Under the pieces are notes generated by a model that saw only the letters and a list, made by a program, of their open reading frames with translations, ran no database searches and was not told where the DNA came from. 8,581 nt of DNA from assembly GCA_946623365.1 (NCBI GenBank), contig CAMORE010000089.1:1-8581 (forward strand). The letters run 5' to 3'. The number at the start of each line of letters is the position of its first letter. The stretch's first letter is position 1. Made by a program: the position numbers and the translations under genes. This stretch comes from an uncultured Acinetobacter sp. Lineage in GTDB: Bacteria > Cyanobacteriota > Vampirovibrionia > Gastranaerophilales > Gastranaerophilaceae. Shown here one piece after another: positions 1 to 5,239 of the stretch.

Positions 1-51
1 GTTTTCAATTTTTTCTAATTCAATTTGTAAGCTGTCTCTTTGGCTATACAT
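1..51 (-). CDS. possible 5' end of an unidentified gene (partial)
   Basis: On the minus strand an ATG at 51-49 opens 17 sense codons that run off the left edge, giving MYSQRDSLQIELEKIEN. An AAAGG stretch lies just upstream, but only two to three bases from the ATG, closer than is usual for a ribosome binding site. The charged, helix-favouring start is compatible with a real N-terminus. No family can be recognised from 17 residues. It would be transcribed away from the gene at 308, sharing the intergenic region 52-307. Confidence 0.35.
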   Translation of the reverse strand, partial: MYSQRDSLQIELEKIEN

Positions 52-128
52 ATCCTTTACCTACTTGTATTTATTAGTGTGTCTACTACAATTATTATTT
101 ACTATGTCTTCATGCCTCGCAACCCTTG

Positions 129-210
129 TGTAACAAAAGATTTACAAAACTTCTTATTATATTATCAAATCCTATAGGATAAAAATAAGGTTACTACAAA
201 GGTTACTGTA
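129..210. repeat. cluster of dyads and a tandem 12-bp repeat in the intergenic region 52-307
   Basis: The 256-bp stretch without a gene holds three structures. TGTAA-N8-TTACA is a dyad at 129-146. An AT-rich imperfect hairpin at 153-189 (CTTATT..TTATC against GATAA..AATAAG) encloses a perfect 12-bp palindrome, ATCCTATAGGAT, at 169-180. A 12-bp unit, AAGGTTACTACA, is repeated at 187-198 and 199-210 with ten of twelve bases identical. A TATAAA at 227-232 could be a -10 for the gene at 308, but no good -35 is present. Such clustering fits operators or recombinase arm sites between two divergent genes. Which one is not decided by the sequence. Confidence 0.4.
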
Positions 211-307
211 AATTATCAAAAAACATTATAAATGTGTTGCTATGTAAAGATTTCAATGCTTTCTTTCTCCTTTCACGCTAATGTTGTGTGTCAAAGGAGG
301 CACAAAT

Positions 308-529
308 ATGGAAAAAGTCGGATTTAATATTACTCCAAAAGAGTTTAAGCAGTTAAGCAAGTGGTCAGAAAATATTTACAACACCGCAGTTGTAATTGAT
401 TACTTCGTAGCGAATCAACCGGAGATTGAAGAGTGCTACAATCTTGCGCCGGTAGTTAAACATCTGCGAAATGATGCAGATGTGCTAAACGCATTCTTTA
501 TTGACCATGAAAAAGAAGTTGAAGAATAA
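308..529 (+). CDS. small hypothetical protein (73 aa)
   Basis: The start at ATG 308 is chosen because AAAGGAGG at 293-300 lies seven bases upstream. An earlier in-frame ATG at 281 would put this ribosome binding site inside the gene. The product is soluble, acidic at its C-terminus (ending HEKEVEE) and looks wholly helical, with no signal peptide or membrane segment. I do not recognise the family. The residues NITPKEFKQLSKW and VVKHLRNDADVLNAFF suggest two helical hairpins, as in small phage or accessory proteins. The gene stands alone and is convergent with the HTH gene ending at 660. The 11-bp repeat array begins seven bases after its stop. Confidence 0.7.
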   Translation: MEKVGFNITPKEFKQLSKWSENIYNTAVVIDYFVANQPEIEECYNLAPVVKHLRNDADVLNAFFIDHEKEVEE

Positions 530-535
530 TTGGAG

Positions 536-579
536 TTCGAACCCACTTCAAATGTTGTTCAAAAGGTGTTCAACTCGCC
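536..579 (+). repeat. four TTCRA motifs in 11-bp tandem phase (array L)
   Basis: Four 11-bp units follow each other without a gap: TTCGAACCCAC (536), TTCAAATGTTG (547), TTCAAAAGGTG (558) and TTCAACTCGCC (569). Each starts with TTC[AG]A, so the motif recurs once per helical turn on one DNA face. Hexamers separated by about five bases are typical of boxes bound by OmpR/PhoB-family response regulators. Excisionase and integrase arm sites can look similar. The array does not lie upstream of a plus-strand gene. A related array in the opposite orientation is at 3841-3884. Confidence 0.55.
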
Positions 580-585
580 GATTAA

Positions 586-625
586 GAGGGGTTAAATTCG
601 TTTTATATATAAATCCTCATTTTTA
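586..625. terminator. possible bidirectional terminator between convergent genes
   Basis: GAGGGGTTA (586-594) can pair with TAAATCCTC (610-618) with one G-U pair and one mismatch. ATTTTT (619-624) follows on the plus strand. The site lies between the plus-strand gene ending at 529 and the minus-strand gene ending at 660, where a shared terminator would be expected. The stem is AT-rich apart from its GAGG/CCTC base, so strength is uncertain. Confidence 0.4.
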
Positions 626-659
626 AATAATTTCAGCTAAAAATCGGCTTATAGAAAAA

Positions 660-1088
660 TTATTCTTCATAGTGAATCCCTAAAACACTTTTTTCAATTT
701 CTCTGATTACATCCGGCGTTAAACCTTTCGGTTTTGTTTCTGCCATTTTGCGTTTTTCTGCTGCAATTTCATCCTCGTAGGCCTTAACAACTTTAAGCAG
801 GTTAAAAATCTTCATTGCAAAATACATACGGGGCGGTTCAATTTTTTGACCAATCGCCATATCATTTTTAATTGATTTCAAAAGCACTCTGCCTAACTTA
901 AACAAATCCTGGTGCAAAGATGACTGGGTTTTGATGAACCTATATTTCTTTTCTTCCCAATTATCTGCCTTTTTCCAACGGCGCAGCGTTTTTTCATTCA
1001 CCTTCAACTTTTTTGCAATTTCATTTAACGGCATAAATTTTTCAGCATAAAGCTCTAAGGCATCTTGTGCCAGTGCTAGTTTTTTCAT
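660..1088 (-). CDS. HTH protein, DUF1804 / phage terminase small-subunit-like
   Basis: The gene encodes 142 residues starting at ATG 1088, with AAAGGAG seven bases upstream. Residues about 18-40 (MPLNEIAKKLKVNEKTLRRWKK) form a clear helix-turn-helix of the kind found at the N-terminus of small terminase subunits and of DUF1804 proteins of Mu-like phages. The rest is helical and highly charged, and residues about 105-122 may form a short coiled coil. In tailed phages such proteins recognise viral DNA for packaging. The large terminase gene that normally follows is absent, because the next gene downstream points the other way. It is therefore an orphan or remnant, or a DNA-binding regulator of similar shape. 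It is divergent from the small genes at 1255-1888 and probably shares their control region. The family assignment rests on motif and layout and is moderate. Confidence 0.65.
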   Translation of the reverse strand: MKKLALAQDALELYAEKFMPLNEIAKKLKVNEKTLRRWKKADNWEEKKYRFIKTQSSLHQDLFKLGRVLLKSIKNDMAIGQKIEPPRMYFAMKIFNLLKVVKAYEDEIAAEKRKMAETKPKGLTPDVIREIEKSVLGIHYEE

Positions 1089-1130
1089 AATTAATCTCCT
1101 TTAAAAAACAATAAATTAGGGTGCATACAC

Positions 1131-1222
1131 AGGATAACTCTGTTTCGCAGAAACATCAAGTCCTGAATGTGTCTTAATGATACGTTTTAGATACATTAAG
1201 TTGATGTTTCCCTCTGAAAGAG
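1131..1222. promoter_or_regulatory. mirrored divergent promoter/operator region
   Basis: The 10-mer GAAACATCAA (1150-1159) and its reverse complement TTGATGTTTC (1201-1210) face each other, giving a TTGATG -35-like hexamer in each direction. On the minus strand TTGATG is followed after 17 bases by TATCCT (1136-1131), a plausible promoter for the HTH gene. The dyad TGTTTC-GCA-GAAACA (1141-1155) lies across its spacer. On the plus strand TTGATGTTTC is followed by CCTCTGAAAGAG, echoing the minus-strand TGCGAAACAGAG. An inner pair, CTTAATG (1173-1179) and CATTAAG (1194-1200), adds further symmetry. No good plus-strand -10 is evident. The layout suggests two operators for one repressor. The same strands could also fold as alternative RNA hairpins. 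Confidence 0.5.
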
Positions 1223-1254
1223 CGATGAATGGTATAACTTAAAAGGAGCATACT

Positions 1255-1467
1255 ATGATTGAAATTGGCAAAAAGTACAGATTAAAAAAGCTAAAAGGTT
1301 GGTTTGAAAAAGATAGCGAAGAGTTTACGGTTTTAGGTTTTGGTGAACCTAATATCGTCGGCTGCGTAGCACCGGATGGCGAAAGATATGTGTTTGATAA
1401 AAATTTTTTGATTGACGCAGATAAGCCGGATGAGATATACGCAGATATTCAAATAACGAAAGGATAA
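1255..1467 (+). CDS. small hypothetical protein (70 aa), first of a three-gene operon
   Basis: The ATG at 1255 is preceded by AAAAGGAG with a six-base spacer. The product is short and beta-rich, with no signal peptide or membrane segment. It opens IGKKYRLKKLKGWF and carries GCVAPDGERYVFDKNFLI near the end, as expected of a small SH3-like barrel. The CV..(D/N)G.RY signature also occurs in the next gene, so the two may be distant paralogues. I do not recognise a named family. The stop is three bases before the next start, so the two are one transcription unit. Confidence 0.7.
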   Translation: MIEIGKKYRLKKLKGWFEKDSEEFTVLGFGEPNIVGCVAPDGERYVFDKNFLIDADKPDEIYADIQITKG

Positions 1468-1470
1468 ATT

Positions 1471-1671
1471 ATGGTCGAAAAAGATTATAAGCTATATGGG
1501 ACAAAGATTTTGAATCTTAAAACACAAGAAATCGGTTTGCTGATTTGTTTATGGGAGAACAAGTTTGCCGATAGAACGGTCGATTTTGCAACTTGCGTAG
1601 ATAAGAATGGCAAACGCTACAACATTGAACTTGATAATATAAGAGGGTTTGAAGATGATTTTGAAAAATAA
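1471..1671 (+). CDS. small hypothetical protein (66 aa), second gene of the operon
   Basis: The start at ATG 1471 has GAAAGGA (1458-1464) six bases upstream, inside the end of the preceding gene. The product is probably all beta: KLYGTKILNLKTQEIGLLI, then ATCVDKNGKRYNIELDNI. This resembles SH3-like accessory proteins of phages and mobile elements, but no function can be given. It shares a CV..NG.RY motif with the protein at 1255. Its last codons overlap the start of the third gene by 17 nt, which indicates translational coupling. Confidence 0.7.
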   Translation: MVEKDYKLYGTKILNLKTQEIGLLICLWENKFADRTVDFATCVDKNGKRYNIELDNIRGFEDDFEK

Positions 1672-1888
1672 ATTGACTAAAGAAACACTTGATATTCCAT
1701 ATTCTGAATTCAGGATAAAATTTGCAAAAGAAATTCAAGATGCGTTTGAAAGTTATCGCAAAACACAATTGAATAAATATTCCTGGAACTTCAAAGACGA
1801 CAATTCTTTGGAGTTTAATTTTTATTTTGAATTACATTGGAATTTTAATCATTTTGGAAATAGTAACTGGTATATTGAAAAAATGTAA
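1655..1888 (+). CDS. small hypothetical protein (77 aa), third gene of the operon
   Basis: ATG 1655 is chosen over a TTG at 1649 because AGAGGG (1642-1647) is seven bases from the ATG but only one from the TTG. The start lies within the preceding gene, in another frame. The N-terminal half is helical (SEFRIKFAKEIQDAFESYRK). The C-terminal half is rich in aromatic residues (FNFYFELHWNFNHF, then NWYIEKM). No signal peptide is seen. The family is unknown. The gene ends only eight bases from the stop of the convergent DUF3644 gene. Confidence 0.65.
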   Translation: MILKNKLTKETLDIPYSEFRIKFAKEIQDAFESYRKTQLNKYSWNFKDDNSLEFNFYFELHWNFNHFGNSNWYIEKM

Positions 1889-1909
1889 TTAAAAATTTAT
1901 AAATACCAG
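1867..1909. terminator. weak possible terminator hairpin at a convergent junction
   Basis: CTGGTAT (1867-1873) and ATACCAG (1903-1909) can pair across a 29-base AT-rich loop, and a T-rich run CTTTTATGCTTTTT follows on the plus strand. The stem spans the ends of two convergent genes separated by eight bases, where there is no room for a separate terminator. The loop is long, so support is low. Confidence 0.25.
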
Positions 1910-2877
1910 CTTTTATGCTTTTTGCAATGCTCCTCAACAAAATTAAACCAAGATTGATACCAATACCAATGTTTTCCAGCAACAATTCCACCATAGCATT
2001 TTACAGGATTTTTTGCATCATTTGCTTTCCATAACTCTGTATGTTTATGAAAATTAAATTTAGTATAACCCTTGGCTTTCATTGCATTTACAATTTGTCC
2101 AGCTAAAAATTTCGTTTTTTCAGCTTCTTTTATAAGAACATATTCTTTATTAATATTATCAGCTAAATTTGTATTTTCTTTTACAAATTCAATAACTCTA
2201 TCGGCTTGTCCTGGTCTATTTGTAGTTTTAGGAACAAACAAATACCTGGTTGCATATTCTTCACTATTATACTCTTCCGAAGTCAATCCAGAATCAAACG
2301 TTTTTATATATGTTTCAATCGTTTCAGGCAAATCATAATCCTCAATTAATTCTCGTTGCTCTTTACTCAATTTTGAGAACTGAAGAGAGAAAGATAAATA
2401 TTTATCAATAGCGAATTTTTCACCAAACAATTCTGCAATATATTTATTATAATTTAAGCAGCAAGCTTGAAAACGTGCACTTAGAGCATCATCTAATTCT
2501 CCAACCATTTTGTGCTCTATTTTATTTCTTAATCCAATTAAAAAATTAAGATTATTTATACAATTTTTACTCAACGGTAGCGGATCATATTTTAAGCACT
2601 TACTTAAATCCCAATATAAATAATCTCCATCACGAGTTTGGTAAATTATTCTTTTATCTGTAGATCTTTTTTTATCTATGTACCGATAATCAATTTTATT
2701 TTCTTTAAAATATGCATGAAGTAAATATGTCCAAGCAATTATCATTAATACAATATAAGTTTCTGATTTAAATAAAATATTTGGATTGTTAAAAATTTGC
2801 ACTGCAGATAATGCTGATTCTCGAGATTTTTTTATTAACTGTATTTTTAATGAACCACAAGATCTTTTTCTTGACAA
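1897..2877 (-). CDS. DUF3644-like protein with HEPN-type RNxxxH motif
   Basis: The gene encodes 326 residues from a TTG start at 2877. The start is supported by AAGGAAG eight bases upstream, directly after the mrr stop, and by family-like N-terminal sequence well before the first ATG (residue 45). Residues about 10-55 (KKSRESALSAVQIFNNPNILFKSE, then a hydrophobic helix ending AWTYLLHAY) match the start of DUF3644 proteins. R117-N-K-I-E-H122, preceded by NLNFLIGL, is an Rx4H motif of the HEPN ribonuclease superfamily. The C-terminal region (about 255-320) contains FHKHTELWKAN and a Trp/Tyr-rich segment ending SWFNFVEEH, which looks like a separate small nucleic-acid-binding domain. The 14-nt gap to mrr implies one operon. 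Inferred role: RNA-cleaving effector or partner of the restriction enzyme. RNase activity is not shown by sequence alone. Confidence 0.8.
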   Translation of the reverse strand: MSRKRSCGSLKIQLIKKSRESALSAVQIFNNPNILFKSETYIVLMIIAWTYLLHAYFKENKIDYRYIDKKRSTDKRIIYQTRDGDYLYWDLSKCLKYDPLPLSKNCINNLNFLIGLRNKIEHKMVGELDDALSARFQACCLNYNKYIAELFGEKFAIDKYLSFSLQFSKLSKEQRELIEDYDLPETIETYIKTFDSGLTSEEYNSEEYATRYLFVPKTTNRPGQADRVIEFVKENTNLADNINKEYVLIKEAEKTKFLAGQIVNAMKAKGYTKFNFHKHTELWKANDAKNPVKCYGGIVAGKHWYWYQSWFNFVEEHCKKHKSWYL

Positions 2878-2891
2878 AATTTACTTCCTTA

Positions 2892-3806
2892 TTACTCACC
2901 TTCAATAAAGAAATCTTCATCAATTTTCTTTATTTGAATAGTATCTTTTACCTGAACTCCAACATTATACTCAATCATCAATTTAGCAAGTTTTTTGCCA
3001 TCAACTAAGATAATATTAGAATTTATGTTATTAGCATATTCTCTAGCCTCATTGGTAAAGGATGAAGTTGTAATAAACACTCCACGATTTGCATTTTGTC
3101 CGTGTACAGCACCAACAAATTTCTGAACTTCAGGACGAGAAACATTACCTGACCATCTTTTTGCTTGAATATATATTTTATCCAGACCTAATACATCTTG
3201 TTTTATAATTCCATCAATTCCTTCATCACCGGATTTGCCACGATTTTGTAAGATGTCTTTCTCTGAACCCCCATACCCCATTGCCAATAATAATTTTGCA
3301 ACAAGTTCTTCAAAAAATGTTGGGGAATTTTCTGTGATTTTAGATAATAGATCTGCCTCCAAATGAGAAGTCAATATCGCTCTTGCTTCTGCAATTAGCT
3401 CATCCGGAGTTTTTTGTTCTTCAACTGATTCTGATATATTTGTCTCACTTTGTTCAGTATTAACAGTATTTTGAAAATCTCTAAATTCATCATACTGAAG
3501 CAAGAAGTTTTTTGTTATTTTTTCTGGATTTGTTTTTAGTAAATCAATACCTCGCTGAGTAATTTTTATTACACCTCTTGCCGGATAATCAAGCAAACAT
3601 GCCTTTTTAAGATATGTTCTTGCCCACATAGCACGGTTATAATATGTTGCTTGTGTTTGACTCGGCAACTTTTCTTGTCTATCTTCTTCTGACAAACCAA
3701 GCATATCGGCAGCCCGCTCAACAATATCTCTGCTTTTGTGTTCGCAATTATCTGCTATAAGTTTAAGTGTTGGTAACATAAAATCTTGATAACTTGGTAC
3801 TGTCAT
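2892..3806 (-). CDS. mrr: Mrr-type restriction endonuclease
   Basis: The gene encodes 304 residues from ATG 3806 with AAAGGAG six bases upstream, matching the usual length of Mrr. Residues 1-95 form the Mrr N-terminal winged-helix domain (LPTLKLIADN near the start, YYNRAMWARTYLKKACLLDY, then GVIKITQRGIDLL). A charged linker follows, and residues about 158-285 are the PD-(D/E)xK catalytic domain. That domain has FFEELVAKLL with E167, GDEGIDGII with D198, and the nuclease signature QAK at 214-216. The sequence then runs on to VQKFVGAVHGQNANRGVFIT. Mrr enzymes cleave DNA carrying modified bases or induced by stress, in the cytoplasm. No methyltransferase gene is adjacent, as expected of a modification-dependent enzyme. 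The catalytic residues look intact. It is followed after 14 nt by the DUF3644 gene. Array R lies 35 bases upstream of the start. Confidence 0.93.
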   Translation of the reverse strand: MTVPSYQDFMLPTLKLIADNCEHKSRDIVERAADMLGLSEEDRQEKLPSQTQATYYNRAMWARTYLKKACLLDYPARGVIKITQRGIDLLKTNPEKITKNFLLQYDEFRDFQNTVNTEQSETNISESVEEQKTPDELIAEARAILTSHLEADLLSKITENSPTFFEELVAKLLLAMGYGGSEKDILQNRGKSGDEGIDGIIKQDVLGLDKIYIQAKRWSGNVSRPEVQKFVGAVHGQNANRGVFITTSSFTNEAREYANNINSNIILVDGKKLAKLMIEYNVGVQVKDTIQIKKIDEDFFIEGE

Positions 3807-3840
3807 ACTCCACTCCTTTTTCTTTTAGGGTATCACAAAC

Positions 3841-3884
3841 ATGGATTTGAACATATTTTGAACTGTTATAAAACGTGGTTTGAA
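3841..3884 (-). repeat. TTCAA motifs in 11-bp phase upstream of mrr (array R)
   Basis: Read on the minus strand the units are TTCAAACCACG (from 3884), TTTTATAACAG (3873), TTCAAAATATG (3862) and TTCAAATCCAT (3851). Three of four carry TTCAAA in exact 11-bp phase, and the second is degenerate. The array begins inside the last codons of the DUF4186 gene and ends 34 bases before the mrr ATG. A weak -10-like TACCCT is at 3832-3827. It could be an activator box for mrr of the OmpR/PhoB kind. Units one, three and four resemble the corresponding units of array L at 536-579. Confidence 0.5.
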
Positions 3885-4222
3885 TTAATTTGTCTCTTTA
3901 TCCATTCCATAATTACTGAAACAAGATATTCTTGTTCGGTTTGTGTTAGTTCTCTGTGTTTGGAAAATTTATGCCATTTTTCGATGCAGCCGCGGCAGCA
4001 GGTGGCGGTTGCGTGTTGGGCAATAAAAACAGGATGACCTCGCATTGGAGTTTGTTTACCATCATTAACAGGCTCTGCCGGAGCGACTCTATCCCGAATA
4101 AAATCACAGGCATGAGAATAAATAGTATCAAGACCTTTGTCCTTGATATATTCAAGTTCTTTTGCTCGAAGTTTGAATCTACTCCTGAATTTTGATTTTG
4201 ATAATCTGTCTAAAATGTCCAT
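3866..4222 (-). CDS. DUF4186 family protein
   Basis: The gene encodes 118 residues from ATG 4222, two bases after the stop of the macro-domain gene, with a weak AAAGAG seven bases upstream. Expression therefore probably depends on translational coupling. The family signature is strong: LSKSKFRSRFKLRAKE at the N-terminus, APAEPVNDGKQTPMRGHPVF at 47-66, then IAQHATATCCRGCIEKWHKF at 67-86. Conserved His63, His70, Cys75, Cys76, Cys79 and His84 could bind a metal, but this is inference. The biochemical function of the family is unknown to me. Coupling with a macro-domain protein suggests a role in ADP-ribose or nucleotide-linked chemistry. The protein is complete and looks cytoplasmic. Confidence 0.9.
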   Translation of the reverse strand: MDILDRLSKSKFRSRFKLRAKELEYIKDKGLDTIYSHACDFIRDRVAPAEPVNDGKQTPMRGHPVFIAQHATATCCRGCIEKWHKFSKHRELTQTEQEYLVSVIMEWIKRQINSNHVL

Positions 4223-4224
4223 AG

Positions 4225-5091
4225 TTACTCTTTTGTAATTTCATGCAATCTTTCTACTAGTTTAGTAATCTTGCCAGATTTAATTTTTTCAGCTAATAAG
4301 CCTTCACAGAATCTATCTTGTCTAATGTAATATGTTAATAAAGACAGAATATCCTCTCTTGTCATTATGTTTATATCCTTGTGTACCAAGTCATAGTCTT
4401 TTGTGTGTTGCATATAGTAGTAATCAATTAAATTTAGCTTATAAAATGCCTGTAACCAAGCTATATCATTCGCAGCAAATTTGATGTAAGGGAGTTGAGG
4501 AATTTCATCTTCCTTACAATTAGCAGTTCCTCCGCCCCATTCATAATTATGTGGAAAAATAATTGGTAATTCTTGACATCTTTTATTTATATCAACCACT
4601 TCATTGTATACTTGAATAACTTTGTCGTTAATATCAACAAATATAACTTTATCCAAACATTTATTTTTATCAACAAAATATCGAATTATATTAGTAGCAA
4701 TTTCACAAGCTTCTTCTAATGGAAAGTGATAAACTCCGCAGGAGATAGCAGGAAAAGCTATCGTTTTAATCCCGTTTTCTTTTGCTAAATTCAAAGATGT
4801 GTTATAGCAGGATTTGAGAAGCTCTCTCTCGTTTTTATTGCCCCCATGCCAGACTGGGCCGACAGTGTGAATTACATATTTTGCAGGCAAATTATAACCC
4901 TTTGTCATTTTTGACTGTCCTGTTTCACAACCGTTTAAAGTTCTGCATTCTTCCAAAAGTTCAGGTCCTGCTGCACGATGAATCGCACCATCAACTCCGC
5001 CACCACCTAATAAACTTGTATTTGCGGCATTAACTATTGCATCAACTTCTAACTTTGTTATATCGCCTTTTAAAACTTCAATTTGGGTCAT
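4225..5091 (-). CDS. macro-domain ADP-ribose hydrolase fused to DUF6508-like C-terminal domain
   Basis: ATG 5091 gives 288 residues and starts directly at TQIEVLKGDITKLEVDAIV, the normal macro-domain start. A GGAG lies about eleven bases upstream. A TTG at 5115 would add eight residues but overlaps the predicted -10. Residues 1-175 form a MacroD/YmdB-type macro domain with NAANTSLLGGGGVDGAIHRA (21-40, including N21, N24, D34), VIHTVGPVW and the loop AFPAISCGVYHFP (112-124). Such enzymes bind ADP-ribose and remove ADP-ribosyl or O-acetyl-ADP-ribose groups. Residues about 180-288 resemble DUF6508 (LPYIKFAANDIAWLQAFY, and the end pattern LLTYYIRQDRFCEG..IKSGKITKLVERL), whose role is unknown. The fusion is less common than stand-alone macro proteins. 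It is the first gene of the minus-strand block and is coupled to DUF4186. The macro assignment is firm, the tail moderate. Confidence 0.92.
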   Translation of the reverse strand: MTQIEVLKGDITKLEVDAIVNAANTSLLGGGGVDGAIHRAAGPELLEECRTLNGCETGQSKMTKGYNLPAKYVIHTVGPVWHGGNKNERELLKSCYNTSLNLAKENGIKTIAFPAISCGVYHFPLEEACEIATNIIRYFVDKNKCLDKVIFVDINDKVIQVYNEVVDINKRCQELPIIFPHNYEWGGGTANCKEDEIPQLPYIKFAANDIAWLQAFYKLNLIDYYYMQHTKDYDLVHKDINIMTREDILSLLTYYIRQDRFCEGLLAEKIKSGKITKLVERLHEITKE

Positions 5092-5114
5092 AAACTCACA
5101 ATCTCCTAACACCA

Positions 5115-5143
5115 ATTATAGCACTGATTTTAAGATTTGACTT
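5115..5143 (-). promoter_or_regulatory. promoter for the macro-domain gene at the transposon boundary
   Basis: The minus strand has TGC-TATAAT, a perfect -10 (5120-5115) with the TGN extension (5123-5121). Seventeen bases upstream is AAGTCA (5143-5138), a moderate -35 matching TTGACA at three positions. Transcription would start near 5108, about 17 bases before the ATG at 5091. The -35 coincides with TGACTT on the plus strand, the likely tip of the transposon, so the promoter may be a hybrid of resident -10 and element -35. Confidence 0.65.
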
Positions 5144-5239
5144 ACATTTTTTTACACGAAAAATTGAGCAAATCTTACACTTTTTTACAGGAAAATTTTG
5201 GATAAAATTACATTTTTTTACTGGAAAGTTATAAAATCT
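5141..5239. repeat. three 33-bp direct repeats, probable transposase-binding end
   Basis: The core TTACA[TC]TTTTTTAC starts at 5142, 5175 and 5208, exactly 33 bases apart. The match continues as [AT][CG]GAAA[AG], so about 20 of the first 23 bases agree among copies. The rest of each unit is AT-rich and diverged. Each copy contains a T6-T7 tract, so A-tract bends recur about every three helical turns. Repeats of this kind at element ends are bound by Mu/Tn7-class transposases. The third copy runs into the stop of the gene ending at 5229. Confidence 0.75.

Noticed and set aside
536..579. tRNA T-arm-like sequences such as GTTCGAACC and GGTG-TTCAACT-CGCC
   Set aside because: No acceptor, D or anticodon stems can be built around them, and the upstream part is coding. 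The 11-bp periodicity explains the repeated TTCRA better.
577..648. GCCGATT / AATCGGC inverted repeat spanning the intergenic region
   Set aside because: It is only seven base pairs over a 58-base loop. The shorter GAGG/CCTC hairpin inside it is the better terminator candidate.
3956..4195. Plus-strand open frame with an alanine/glycine-rich start opposite the DUF4186 gene
   Set aside because: It is antisense to a well conserved gene, has no family signature, and its composition follows from the Cys/His-rich motif on the other strand.
5141..5239. Short CRISPR array
   Set aside because: The 33-bp period is conserved only in its first 23 or so bases, the rest is AT-rich filler too short for spacers, and no cas genes are present. 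The position at the end of a transposition operon fits binding sites.
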